A stretch of 64,000 bases of DNA, from assembly GCA_021464415.1 (NCBI GenBank), contig CM038469.1:33823883-33887882 (forward strand), in the 5' to 3' direction. The notes under the pieces were generated by a model. It made no database searches. It was not told the DNA's origin and saw only the letters and a list, made by a program, of their open reading frames with translations. The translations under genes were made by a program, and so were the position numbers. Source of the stretch: Lonicera japonica (Eukaryota > Streptophyta > Magnoliopsida > Dipsacales > Caprifoliaceae). This document shows positions 24,555 to 36,983 of the stretch, in pieces. Each line of letters starts with the position of its first letter. Position 1 is the first letter of the stretch.

Positions 24555-25252
24555 TAGGGCCGGCAATATTTGACACGATACGCTAACCCGACACGAACTC
24601 GACACGGAGTTAGTAGGTTTGGGTCAAGCATAAACGGGTTCGGGTCAATTTCGAGTCAGACACGCTTAACCCGCAAACTAAACGGGTCGTGTTCGGGTTA
24701 ACCCGCTAACTCGAAATTGACCCGCAATTAACACGATTATTATTTTTATTTTCTTTTACAGCTATATATATATATTTTATTTTCCCATGTTTCTTGAACA
24801 ATTATATTCTTATTTGGAGTATTGGCAGTAGATGATAGTTATTATGTTTTTAATGATGGATAAAGTACTAATTTTTTATGTTTATACTTCGGTGATGGAA
24901 TGTTATATATTTTGACTATAGATTATTAATATTGAATTTTGGTATTGGGTGATACTTATTATTACTTACTAAAAATTTAAAACTATTATAAAACAAGTTA
25001 ATTTTTTTTACATGAGATTTAATTGTCATTATAATCTTAAAAGGTTAATCGTGTCATGTCGAGTTGCAGATTTAACATGACCTATTTATTAAACGGGTTA
25101 GTCGGGTCGTTTCGTGTAACCTGTAAAATAAATAGGTCGTGTTCGAGTTAATATAAATGACACGATTAGTTAAACGGGTCGTGTTCGGGTTGACACTAAT
25201 ACTGTAATACTTGTGTGTTGACACGACACGCGAACCCGAATTGCCAACCCTA
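24555..25252. mobile_element. hAT-type MITE, TSD ATTACAGC
   Basis: A 698-bp element begins TAGGGCCGGCAAT and ends ATTGCCAACCCTA, an imperfect inverted repeat. It is flanked by the identical octamer ATTACAGC (24547-24554 and 25253-25260). The 8-bp duplication and terminus fit hAT. The subterminal regions are rich in repeated GGGTCGTGTTCGGGTT / AACCCG motifs in both orientations. No transposase is present, so it is non-autonomous. Confidence 0.9.
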
Positions 25253-25260
25253 ATTACAGC

Positions 25261-25800
25261 CACTCTCAAGGTCAACCTTGCTTTCGCTCTGACTCTAATT
25301 CCATCGTAACTCTATTACCACCCTTCCCCTTATGAAGCAAATTGTCTTCGATTCTTGAATAATGCACACCACTTCTACTTCTATTTCTATTGTAACATTC
25401 CCCTTTTACGTGGAAAAAGCCCGTATCAATAATTATGATTTTACGTATGGGCCGGACAATTCCTCTTCTTTAAAGAATTGCTTTCGTTTTGTATTCGACA
25501 TAATTGCATCGTCATCCCCTAAAGGATTATTAATCAATTGATCCGTCAGACTATTGCGGATGGGGTTCGAATCCTGTCCACTTATGTGAAGAGTGGACAA
25601 TCATACTATCTAAACTTAAGCTTATTGATACAAGGGTATTTATTACTCTTCCATTTAGTTTTAAGTGGTTGCCTTAGCAAAATGTTCTTTATGTTTACAC
25701 CGTGGTATTATGGTATAATATGAAAGGTGCATTTAGGACAATTTGGTTTATATTTTTACAAAATGAATTTACCTTTAAGAAGAAATAAAATGAGCCAATA
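25261..25800. other. Intergenic, no feature recognised
   Basis: No domain or RNA gene found. GGTTCGAATCC near 25565 matches a pol III B box, but no tRNA fold could be built around it by eye. Confidence 0.35.
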
Positions 25801-25808
25801 GATCTCTT

Positions 25809-25974
25809 CCTTTTTTTTTTTTTGGTTCGAGTATTACCCCACCGGATGTTCGGGCCAACTTTTGCGCACCTCAATTAATCCATGCTTGAGGTGCGTGGCT
25901 GCTACTAGCCTTAAAAGTATCAAATCGATCCTAACATTGTCCCAGCTTATACTACTGGGCCAAAAGGCTTAGTT
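25809..25974 (-). mobile_element. Au-like SINE, minus strand, TSD GATCTCTT
   Basis: Read on the minus strand it contains ATTAATTGAGGTGCGCAAAA, GTTGGCCCGAACA and ACTCGAACC before an A run (a T run on the plus strand). These match the SINE at 23321-23517. GATCTCTT occurs at 25801-25808 and 25975-25982 and is taken as the target-site duplication. The copy is somewhat shorter and more diverged than the first. Confidence 0.75.
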
Positions 25975-26257
25975 GATCTCTTGTTCTCTAGCTCAAAATT
26001 TGATCTCTTTTCATTCTCGCTGGTGTTTGATTGAATGATTTTTAATGGAATAATTTTTTACAATGCAATTTGTTTTCTACTTTTCAAATAACTAAAATAC
26101 GATCATTATTGGTCGATAGTCTTGCAGCGAAGGATATTATTAACTAGCATTAAAGATTGGGAGGGGGTAGGTTAATGATTTGATTCTCATGACCTGATGG
26201 TTATTAAGGGGCTTTCGAGTGACGTGCAATCCTCTAAATATACCCTCAAATTCCTGA

Positions 26258-26870
26258 AGTGAAATGGCATCCTCCCTTGAATGGTTTGATTAAGTGCAAT
26301 ACAGATAGCCTTTTTAAGTTTCGTTGGGTCTAGCTGCTTATGGGGGATTGTTACGTGACTATAGAGGCTATGTTTGTGTGGTTTTTGTTTAGAAGTTGGG
26401 TGTTGAGACTGCTTTTTATGCTGAATTTTTTGCTATTATGTTAGCAGTAGAATGAGCTGCTAGCAAGGGTTGGATGCAGCTCTGGTTTGATATGGATCTG
26501 GAGGTCGTTTGTCATATATTCTTTAAAAAGAGTTCTCCCACCCCTACCTAGAGGCGGACCTAGAATTCTTCTGAGGAGTGGGCTAAAACGTAGTAAAAGG
26601 GCGGGCTTATACTAATTTTTTTACTTTTTTTACAAGTGGTAGTAAAATTTTCTAAATTCCCCCGTGCTAAAACCCGCCCTGTCCCTCTAGTTCCGCCCCT
26701 ACCCCTACCCCTGGAAAATTAGGAGACGTCGGGAGAGTTGTTTGGAGCTGATGGCGGGTATGGAATTTTGAGTCTCTCATATTTTTCGAGAGGGGGAATC
26801 AGGCTGCGGACTTTCTTTCAAATGTTGCTCTGGAGCATGAGGGGTTTAGGCATATCTATCCCTCAATTAT
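26258..26870 (+). pseudogene. RNase H-like (RVT_3) relic, LINE type
   Basis: The plus-strand frames give fragments of the plant RNase H-like domain that follows LINE reverse transcriptases. These include a WHPPL...CNTDS start near 26260-26305, AAYGGLLRDYRG near 26330, FYAEFFAIMLAVE near 26415, QLWFDMDLEVV near 26480, and the tail REGNQAADFLSNVALEHEGF at 26790-26850. The order matches the family. Frameshifts and stops lie between the pieces, and a 153-bp hAT-type element splits it at 26549. No reverse transcriptase is left nearby. It could instead come from a stand-alone RNase H-like gene. Confidence 0.75.
26549..26701. mobile_element. Small hAT-type MITE nested in RNase H relic
   Basis: A 153-bp element begins TAGAGGCGGACCTAGAA and ends CTCTAGTTCCGCCCCTA. 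It is flanked by CCCCTACC at 26541-26548 and 26702-26709. The 8-bp duplication and termini fit hAT. Removing it rejoins the interrupted relic. Confidence 0.85.
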
Positions 26871-27176
26871 AGTGCTATGAAAGCTGATAAGATAGGGCAG
26901 GTTCAGTATAGATTCTGCTAGCTTCTTGTTTCTTCTCTTTTTTCTAATAATAGGCTTCGCGCCAATTTTCATGGAAAAAAACTTGTGAAAAATATTATAT
27001 TGTGTATTATTAAAGGCCACATTTAATACACTGTACAATGGTTTCTATGACTATAAATAGTACAACATTATACAAGAATGCTATACCAAATATTTTATAT
27101 TTTAGTTTACCAACACTAATAAAATAATCAGGAAAAAAAATTGACATGGAAGTGTAAAATTTGCAACTTTTAGCCA

Positions 27177-28670
27177 ATGGCGGCCTCCACAAGCAGCCGG
27201 AGCAATTTATCCGGCCGACACACAAGCAGCCCGAAAATAGCAAAACCATTGAAAGGCATCACCATGCCAGTGATCTCACTATCACAACCGCATGATCGAG
27301 TTGTTGAGATGATATCTAAGCCTTGTTGCGAGTGGGGATTTTTCCTTGTAACTGATCAGGGGCTCCAGCCGGAGTTGACCTGATGGCTACAAAATGTGGG
27401 CCATGAGTTCTTTAAACTCCCTCAAGAGGAGAAAGAGAGGTACGCAAATGATCCTTCAAGTGGGAAGTTTGAAGGGTATGGTACAAAGATTACCAAGTAT
27501 CTTGAGGAGAAAATTGAATGCATAGGATTATTATTTTCATCTAATATATCCTTCTAAGGTTAACTATGAGATATGGCCTCAGAAACCTACTTATAGGTAT
27601 CCATCTATTTATGCACTTCTTCTTTTTTTGGTTACCTTTTTATGATTATAATGCTTGTGTTGTCCAAGTTAATATTTGAAATAATGTTTTAGAAAGTCTG
27701 TTGGTTAAAAGTAACGATCTATCTTTTATATTAATTTCATGCATTAACCTATGCACTAGCACTCCATATATCACTGCTCTTCAAAATATATTTTACAATG
27801 ATCCCCTTGTCTCTCATCTATAGAGACAAGATAAATTATAACGTGATTAAAAAAGGATATGGGTATTAGCACTATAAATAAGTCCCCATAAAAGCATCCA
27901 CGCCTCATAAAATAAATGGGTAAATTTGTAATTTTAATGTTAAGTTTGGATGGGTGTTGCATCGTGAAAAAGATAGCCATAAGAATAAGGTTACTCATTT
28001 GAAAAACAAAATTGACAAGGGTAATGGTACCCCGTATGATGGGGAAAAGTGGGTCATTCCACTCCACTTAGAAGAGTGAGCCTTATTCTTACCATGGGAG
28101 AGTGGGCCATTCCACTCCTCTCACTCAAAAGAGTAAATTTTACCTTGTGACCTTATACTTGTAAGGGTTAATCGTATGACTAAAGTACATGATAAGGTTG
28201 TGTCTTCCCTACAATACGGGAGTAAATTTCCTGTGCGCTGTGTGGATACTCTTACATTCCAATATGATGTTTTGTGCCAGAGAGGTGATTCTTTTGGAGT
28301 GTCAATAATCATACTCATAGAAAATTGATAATGTGCATTAGCATTCAAGGGAAATACTCATTTTCAAAAATACTAAAAAAATAGTACTCTAGTATTCTAT
28401 AAAGCTATATTCACTTCGTCAATAACAGTGGTATTTTTCTAGGTACCAAGCAATGGAAAATTCAAGAGCGTTCTACAGAGGAGTTTGGTGAACAAGGAAA
28501 AAATTTGAATGTCATGGGAAGTTTTCACCTCCACATGAAACCTTGATCGGCCTCTACCAGAGCTAGTGGATGACAAAAACCCGGCAAAGTACTCAACCAA
28601 GACATTTGCTGAATTTTGGCACCACGAGTTCAAAGCTCCCGCGGTAAAAGCTTTTATCGAGCAACTTTGA
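27177..28670 (+). pseudogene. FLS-like 2-oxoglutarate dioxygenase pseudogene
   Basis: Two dioxygenase exons remain. Exon 1 (27177-27596) encodes a DIOX_N part with [28 protein letters not shown] and [15 protein letters not shown]. It is broken by a TGA at 27381-27383 and by a frameshift near 27520, and ends at AG|GTATCC in the same phase as FLS exon 1. The last exon (28443-28670) follows TTTCTAG and encodes NGKFKSVLQRSLVNKEK. Here the distal iron-ligand His is Gln and the Arg of R-x-S is a TGA stop; a second TGA lies about 30 bases later. I find no middle exon, which would carry H-x-D, between 27597 and 28442. It is therefore nonfunctional. It lies head to head with FLS and is probably a diverged family member rather than a recent copy. 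Confidence 0.85.
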
Positions 28671-29705
28671 CCTTTTCATTTACATCAGAACTACATCTTT
28701 CATGTCTTTATATGTATTGGTAAGTGTCGTATATCCAAATTAGCTTAGAAGTACAACACTTAATGAGTATTGTCGCACTCTTCTTTCTATTTTTAGGAAG
28801 TTTGTGATGGAATATTCATAATTACCCTATGCTACTTGTTTTCGTTTAAGTACTCTACGTAATTATTATATACTATTGAGTATTATTTGTTATTTTATGC
28901 GAGCAAATATAAAATAGTATATTGAACTATATCTATTATCTAAAAACTCTGTATCGGGAAAATTTTGATTCTACAAAGGTACCATGTTAGTTGTGCATTT
29001 CTAAAGTGTGGATCGAGTTCAAAATAACTTATACGAGGGAGCAAGCCAGTGTTAAAAAAATTTATTCATTACGATTAATAATAGCGAAAAATATTGTATT
29101 ATGCACAAATTTTTTTGAAACTCTCAATGACAGTAAGCGGTAAGCCTCAACCTAGCCTCGTGTGGATCCTTAGTTAAATACAGACTTTAATTTGGTAGAG
29201 AGACATAATACGAGTCTCACCTGCCAATATAAGAAAGTGACTTTGAACTTCCATTGTCTTCTCTCTTCTATGTCCCCATCCTCGAGAAATGATTAATCAT
29301 CGCACAAAAGATCAAGAACATCATTGCCGTTATTCTTGAACAACTAGGAGCTTGCCCTTCTTTTCGCACTATAGTAAATATGAAAATAATAGAAAATACA
29401 AATTCAGCTGTCAATATCGTCCATATCAAGTTAAAGTTATATACATATATATATATGTCATATGATTTTATTTTCTTCCTCAAAGGTTACTTTCCCATCT
29501 TGCCATGTCCTCTCTTACTTCCCATATCTTGCTTTCACTTTCCCAATCCCACACTTGCTTCATACTTTTGCATATTACTCCTCTTGCTTCAAAGATATGC
29601 TATACCCCTACAGAGAATCAAGTTTGAAGATCTGCCCTTACGTCAATAATCTTCATGAAATATATCTAGGATAATTGTACCAATAACTCAAATACGGAAA
29701 ATTAG
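28671..29705. other. Intergenic, no feature recognised
   Basis: AT-rich, with short open stretches on both strands lacking domains. It may include the decayed 3' exons of the GT51 pseudogene, which I could not identify. Confidence 0.35.
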
Positions 29706-29760
29706 TACTCCCTCCATCCCAAATTAAGACTCGCATTTGGCTTTCACACTTTTTTAAGAA
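29706..29760 (+). repeat. Stowaway-like terminus, single end
   Basis: TACTCCCTCCATCCCAAAT is the typical start of Stowaway (Tc1/mariner) MITEs, including the TA. No inverted partner was seen downstream, so this is a truncated copy at best. Confidence 0.35.
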
Positions 29761-31479
29761 AACAATAATTTCAATGTGATCTTGGTAAATAAAATTTAGT
29801 TTTTTTGGACATGTTGAGAGTTGGTTCATGGAGTTTATTGTTTTCCATTTCTGAACTCTCTCAGAAGGTTCTTCCTCAACCCAAAAAGAGAGTTCTTATT
29901 GATAACGCAAAGTTAACCGAAAATAAGACAGTTAAAAATTTTCAATTACCTATGAAGAAGAAGATGCCGCTAGCAAAATTTTGTTAGCATATTCTGACCC
30001 AATAGAACTTAATTGAAGAAATTGCTTGAGAACTTCTTGATGCTCATTCAATCCCATAAACATCATGTCCCTAGTATATCTACATCGCAAAATTACCATT
30101 GTTAGTCGCTATAAACAAGTTAGTAAAATAGTTCCCAAAACTAACATCGCCCTCACAATTCAGTGCCCCAAAACTGAAAAGAGGCAAAACTTTTATTGTA
30201 AACACTAGTGGTGAATCTAAAGAGATGAATAAGGAAAAAAGGGAAAGCTATGCATCTACTTTATTTAGTCACCAAAAGAATAGGTTGAACAGAATTGGCA
30301 AATAAATTATTCAAATGCTTGACCTTATCAAATAAGAGCTCAAGATTCTCGGTTTAGAAATTGTCCTCTCCAACGCTAGAGCCAGTACTATCTCAACAAC
30401 TTTTCTCAAGACTGTACATTCGTTTTTTAAGAATGCGTTCTTGATAAGCTGCCATTGGGAAATAAGCATTAAAGAATAGAATTAAATAGAATCAACTAAA
30501 ATGCACATTGATAAAGTCAAGTACAAGAATAATGAAAACTAACAAATTAGTGTATACTAACTCAGAAACAAAACCAAGCAACTGATAGTCAGCGAGAATG
30601 ACCGAGTAAATTATTTACAGAATCTAAAGGCAGGATATAGTTCAGCTAAAATAAATGTTACAAGCTTGATGTCAACTACGATTAAGAAGAAACGAATGAT
30701 ATGTATACCATTACATTTCTATGAAGCAAACATCTACTAGCAATTTACATGTAAAAAAATGGTAGTAGTTACCTAGTGAAAACATAAAAGCAGTTGAAAT
30801 GGTCATACACAAACGTGTCTCTGTGATACTGCACAGTTCAAACCCCAAACAATATATCTGACGCGCGGATAATATCGCGTTGTGGTAGCCCAAATGCAGG
30901 CACGCCAAGTTATAGTATAGTCTCGGAAGTCCAAGTGTCGAACCACAGGGATAAGTGAAAAAGAATGGAATGGATTACGGATTAAATGGTTTTTCTGGTT
31001 TTGTAAGTTGAAATTGTTGTGAAACAACGAAATTGTAAAATGGTTGTGAAAATTAATAAGAAAGCACTAAGGTAAGTGGAGGTTAGTTACGATTTAAGAG
31101 ACGGTGATCACTAACTCATACGAAGATTTCAACACAAGGTTTCTCGAAATATGAGGAATGTTGGTTTATCTCTCAATAGCAAAGGGTGCGACGCTAGGCG
31201 ACTCATTCCCGGATTGAAACTATATGAAGAAAGAGCCAATCAATATTCCACCAAAGACGAGTTTACCATTCCTACCTCTTAGCTACGGGTGTGAAGCAAG
31301 GCAACCCATTCCCGATGAAGCTAATCCGAGATAGATATGACAAACTCATCATAAAAAGATTTAACATAAAGCAAGTGAATGTAATCTCATGGTTTAAAGA
31401 ATGAAAATTAGAAAGTGAATCATAACAATGAAACGGAATGAAATTTATGGGATAAATTTGTCAACTCATCATTTATCAC

Positions 31480-34002
31480 TGACTTCGCGAAAACAACGTG
31501 AGTTATTACACCCAAGTGCAGGTGGTCGGTCAAGTAATAAAAACTCGGTAAGTCCGAGGTCGATCCATGAGGAGGAGGGTAGTTCTTTGACTTAGGAAAA
31601 TTTCTTTCAAGAGGAAGAAGAGAAAAATAAAGAAAAGATGAAATATGGAGGGAATGGAATAACAAGAACATAGAATAAAGCTAAATAAAATAAATAATAA
31701 AAACAGCGTGCTAAATTAACTAAATGCGTGAAAAACTTTTACTAAAATGAAGAATAAAAAGAGTCAGGGGTATCTATAAGTTTCGGGCAACACAACGGGC
31801 AATTCGGTGGACCGAAAATCCTTTTCTAATTAATTTTTCTTTAAAAATTAGCACACTTTTCACAAGCTAATTGATCTCATAAACTCGTATTTTTTTTTGC
31901 AATAATTCATGCGTGACATGAACTATACGTACCAATACTAATTATGGAATCAATTTGCATTACTTAATTTTACCAAAAACACTTGTTTATTAAAGTGGAG
32001 TAGTGCTTGACACTACAAAACCTTTTATTAAAAGCGAGTTTAAAAATATTAAGTAAAAGCCACAATTTAATTCAAATAGGTTAAAACATGATTAAAATCA
32101 AATTTGAACTAAAACGGGCGGTGGAAACACAAAATTGGCAATTTCAGTATCAAAAAGTAAGGATTAAAAATACTACCGAAAACAGCGCACTTAAGTTTGA
32201 AATCTAAAAAGATATATAACCAATTAATTTAGAGAGTATAGACCGCTCTCTAAGTTAACTAGTTAGGGTTTAGCACAAAAATAATGATTCAAACTAGTTT
32301 GGTTCTTTTGTCTAAAATATTTTATTAAATTTATTATAAAAATATGTTATTAGCATACTAGGATAATAATTTAATAAAAATCAGATTTATAATGACCTAT
32401 TAACCAATGAAAAATTAATTATAATTGAATTTGGGTCCGAAAAATTATCGCATTGGCATACCCGTTCCTTACGGACCCCTAACTAACGAACTAGCCAAAC
32501 ATATTTAATAAATTCATGGACAATAAAATAATTAAATAAAACAGTATATTTATATTCACGAATGAAAAATTAATTAAAAACATAAGCATATAAATATACT
32601 CAAAAATTTAAAGTAATCGAAAATTAAAAACATAAGCAAAATAGAAATTACGGATAAACACTTTTGAAAAATAAACAATTTGCCAGCTACACAAATGGCC
32701 TACTGACTTTTGAAAAACTTGGGATTTGAGTCTCCAAATCAGTAGGGTTTTGTAGAGAATTAAAATACGTTCTTTTTGATAGGTGGATCATCAAAATCGG
32801 CCAAGAAACGAAAAAGTTATAATTAAAATAAGAAAACACATATTTTTAGGATTCTACGCGGAAATTCCAATAAAAAAAATATAAATTAAGCATGAATTTC
32901 AATAAACAATCACATTCAAACACAATCAAAACATTAATGAACATTAATTGAAAGAAATTAAAAATAAAATTGAAAGAAAAATAAACTTACAGTTACGCAG
33001 TTATTAAAGAACTGTAATGGGACTCGCGCAAACTCAAATTGAAATAGAATTATACGATGTTTCTTCTTCAATACAAGCCATAAACCAAATGAAAATATCT
33101 CTCTGATAGTTACACAAGGAAATTGAGAATTATTGAAGAACAAGAATGGCGACTGTTCTTCTCTACTCAAAGAAAATAATCACGGCCCTTCTTCCCTTAC
33201 TCAAAATTAAACCTAAAACCTAAAAATATCATCGACATTTAATTCTTCTTTTCAAAATTCAAAAATTAAACTAATTAATAAAATAAAATAAATAATAATA
33301 AAGATAATAATCCAAAAGCTAAAAATAGCTTTGTCCGAACACTGGACTAAGCATGAGTAGAGAGCTGGTCACTTGCCATCTAGGCTTAGGACCCCATTCG
33401 ATAAATATCTGCATCATAAATTTAGGTATTCTTTCGCGCAGGAATCTGCTCCTCCAGCGGACTGTTCGTATTTCGGCCATAACTTTGCGCTTCGAACTTC
33501 GATTGACGCAGGGTTTTCGCTCACGCGTAGATAACTCAAAGATCTACAACTTTTGTCTCAGGAGTTTTCTTCAGATTCTGCACGGATAAATACCAAAAAT
33601 AGCCAGAACAGAGATGTTGCGCGCAGTGAATCTCTTCTTCATTCAAAAATTTCTCGGTTTGATTCAAATGACTCTTCTTTGCTTGGGACTTCTCTATTGG
33701 CTTCTCTTAGTCTCTTCCATCAACTTTCTTCATGATTGATCTTGGAATTTGCTTTCGGTTCACTTCTTGAACTCAATTCAACTCCGAATTTGACCGACAA
33801 TGACTAACTTTGGGGGAATTTGCTTCTAGATTCGTTCTTTTTCATTTTTAACCTGTAAAAAGGTTATAATGCACTAGAAACAAACATACTATCATATTTC
33901 ATGATTAAACTCAATTCTTATCAATTTAGGATAATTAAAATCAAATTCATGCATATTAAGTCACCTAAATACATATAAAAATGCAATATTTTGGCTTAAT
34001 CA
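31480..34002 (-). repeat. Solo LTR E nested in LTR D, TSD ATCAC
   Basis: A 2523-bp TG...CA element flanked by ATCAC (31475-31479 and 34003-34007). Removing it with one duplicate restores continuous LTR D sequence as seen in LTR A (TTTATCA joined to TTATGGTAGAAAA). It is the same family as the solo LTR at 5819-8409. No gene is inside. Confidence 0.9.
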
Positions 34003-34680
34003 ATCACTTATGGTAGAAAATAAAGAGTCTAAGAATCACATAAAGTGTAAGAAGCACTCAATATATCAATAAATGAATCAAGGATAAGCTAAACAAATTT
34101 AATAATCCACCTATGGAGTTTTATGATCTATTTATAATTTCTACAAAAAGGACTAAAACTCCATAAATGGGGGAAAGAGACTACAAGCTTTCTAGAACCA
34201 TATAAATATGTTGTATGTTCATAAACAACCAAGCACTAAATATACAAGGCATATAAAGTCTTAATTGAATATGAAAATACCTAGAAAGCTAGAAAGAATG
34301 GAGGAAATGAAGAAGAAAAGGATTTACAAATATTTCTCAAACATTAAACATGGATTGAGCCATTAATCACCAAATATTATATCGCGATTCACCTCCGTAA
34401 CCTTAGCAAAGGACTACTCCATAATACTCGAAGCAAGAATTATAAAAGAAGCATTCATTTCTTAAAATCAAAGTAACTTACAAGAGGAAAGAAGAAAATT
34501 ACAAGGCTTTTTGCTCTCCCTTCTCTATAGAACTTGTACAAAGAAGAAGATATCTTAGCCTAGAAGCTAAGAGAAATAATATATATTAAAAGGTTGCAAA
34601 ATATCTAACTAAATATCTAAAATAACTTAAACCACTAAAATAGCCCATTTTGGGTGTGAAAGGAGGAAGTTGCCCGAAGG

Positions 34681-34756
34681 CATGATCGATCATGCTAATA
34701 CCATGATCGATCATGGAGTGTTCTGGAGTTGAGATTTTTGCACCATGATCCATCAT
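34681..34756. repeat. Three CATGATCGATCATG palindromes in LTR D
   Basis: Two perfect 14-base palindromes at 34681 and 34702, and one variant (CATGATCCATCATG) at 34743. They sit in the U3 part, about 255-330 bases from the outer LTR end, the same place as the arrays in LTRs A-C. Confidence 0.85.
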
Positions 34757-35302
34757 GGTTCTGGGATTTCTTCAAATCAGCATTCTTATGAGCTTTTGGC
34801 TAACACTTGATCAATTTATGTAATGCCATTGTATCCCAATCCTACAAACACATGGAATACTACGAAATGCACACCAACTTGGGCCACGTTAGATACAAAA
34901 CTCGCTAAGGCACTAATCTCGAGATAAATGGATAATTAGGCAGAATAAAAGCGACAAACGCGTCAAGCGACTCCCTAAAGAGCTTATACATGACAATATT
35001 ATGCGTTTATCAATATCCAAAATAGGTGAAAATCAAGTAAAGATGAAGACACAATTTATGGCTAAATTGCAGGCGTGATCCACTTGTCCCTCAGCCAAAT
35101 TCTTTTCAGCCTTCTTAGTAACGTATTATTATTATTGCCATCAACTTCATCCATCTTATTTAACTCTAATAAAAGTCGAACATAACAGATAATTTGAATT
35201 TGAACAGATGTAAAACTTAGCTTCTAGTAAGTTTTGTCTCCTCCAGGCATGCTTAATAGCGCGACATTTTCAGATCAAAAAAGCACTGGGTACTCTGATC
35301 AA

Positions 35303-36974
35303 TGACGCCGCTTAAATAGCGCGTTGCGATAGAGCCCAAGTGCAGGCAGGTCAAGTTGTAATATAGTCTCGGAAGTCCGAGTGTCGAACCACAGGGATAA
35401 GTGAAAAGGAATGGAATGGATTACGGATTAAATGGTTTTCCGATTTTGTAAGTTGGATTTGTTGTGAGACAACGAATATGTAAAACGGTTGCGAAAATTA
35501 ACAAGAAAGCACTAAGGTAGGTGGAGATTAGTTACGATTTAAGAAACGGTGATCATTAGCTCATACTAAGATTACAACACAAGGATTCTCGAGAAATGGG
35601 GAATGTTGGTGTATCTCTTAATAGCAAAGGGTGCGACGCTAGGCGACTCATTCCCGGATCGAAGCTATATCAAGAAAGAGACAAACAACATTCCACCAAA
35701 GACAAAGTCATCATTCCTACCTCTTAGCTACAGGTGTGAAGCAAGGTAACCCATTCCCGATGAAGCTAATCCAAGATAGATATGACAAACTCATCGTAAA
35801 AAGATTTAACATAAAGCAAGTGTATGAAATCTCATGATTTAAAGAATGAAAATTAAAAAGTAAATCCAAACAATGAAACGGAATGAAGTTTATGGGATAA
35901 ATTTGTCATCTCATCTTTTATCATTTATGGTAGAAAACAAAGAGTCTAAGTATCACATAAAGTGTAAGAAGCACTCAATGTATCAATAAATGAATCAAAA
36001 ATGAAATTAACAAATTTATAATCCATCTATGGAGTTTTAAGAACTATTCATAATTTCTACGAAGAGGGAAAAGCTCCATGGATGGGGGAAAAAGACTACA
36101 AGCTTTCTAGAACCATATAAATATGTTGTATGTTCATTAACAACCAAGCACTAAATATACAAGGCATATAAAGTCTTAATTTATTATGAATATACCTAGA
36201 AAGCTTGTAACAATGGAGGAAATGAAGAAGAAAAGGATTTACAACTATTTCTCAATCTTTAAACATGGATTGAGCCATAAATCACCGAATATTATATCGC
36301 AAACAACCTCCGTAACCTTAGTAATAGACTACTCCATAATAGATGCAAGAACAAATATTATAGAAGAAGAAATCATTCTTACAAATTAAAAACTTACAAG
36401 AGAAATGAAGAACAACACCACAATGAGCTCTCACCTCTCTCTAGAACTCTAAGTGTAAAAAAAACTAGATATCTTAGCCAAGAAGCTAAGAGAAAATAAT
36501 ATATATTAAAAGGTTGCAAAATATCTAACTAAATATCTAAAATAGCTTGAACCACTAAAATAGCCCATTTTGGGTATGAAATGGACAAGTTGTCAGGGCC
36601 ATGATCGATCATGGTTATGCCCATGATCGATCATGAAATTGTTCTGCCAGAAAAAATGGTTCCATGATCAATCATGGTTATGCCCATGATCGATCATGGT
36701 TATACCCATGATCAATCATGGTTCTGGAATTTCTTCACTCAGCACTTTGCAAGCCTCCAAGCTTGCTCTTGATCACTTCATGCAATGCCATTGTATCCTA
36801 ATCCTACAAACACATGGAATACTACAAAATACACACCACTTTGGCCATGTTAGATACAAAACTCGCTAAAGCACTAATCTCGAGATAAGTGGATAATTAG
36901 GCAGAATTAAAGCAACAAACGCGTCAAGCGACTCCGGGAAGGAGCTTAGACATGACAATATTATGCGTTTATCA
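35303..36974 (-). repeat. LTR A (3'-most on the minus strand)
   Basis: 1672 bp, TG to CA. By eye it differs from LTR B at about six positions. It follows the polypurine tract of internal unit 1 on the minus strand. U3 is at the high-coordinate end. Confidence 0.92.
36600..36720. repeat. Five-unit palindrome array in LTR A
   Basis: CATGATCGATCATG or CATGATCAATCATG at 36600, 36622, 36663, 36685 and 36707, mostly at a 22-base step with a GTTATGCC-type spacer. Confidence 0.9.
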
Positions 36975-36983
36975 ACTCCCCTC
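36975..36983 (-). other. Polypurine tract, internal unit 1
   Basis: On the minus strand GAGGGGAGT directly precedes TGATAAACGC, the start of LTR A. This is the expected plus-strand primer. The identical site of unit 2 is 42513-42521. Confidence 0.85.

Larger units (their letters stand above)
30859..35012 (-). repeat. Solo LTR D, split by a nested solo LTR, TSD ATATC
   Basis: TG at 30859 and CA at 35012 with ATATC on both sides (30854-30858 and 35013-35017). Sequence outside 31480-34007 matches the LTRs at 35303-48089, including GTCTCGGAAGTCC near the start and TATTATGCGTTTATCA at the end. Without the nested element it is about 1626 bp. No internal region is present, so it is a solo LTR. It lies in the GT51 intron, 290 bp from the tandem array, in the same orientation. 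Confidence 0.9.

Noticed and set aside
25538..25723. GGTTCGAATCC as part of a tRNA gene
   Set aside because: A matching A box and acceptor stem could not be found around it.
36600..36720. CRISPR-like array (short repeats with spacers)
   Set aside because: Units are palindromes with near-identical spacers inside an LTR of a plant retrotransposon.
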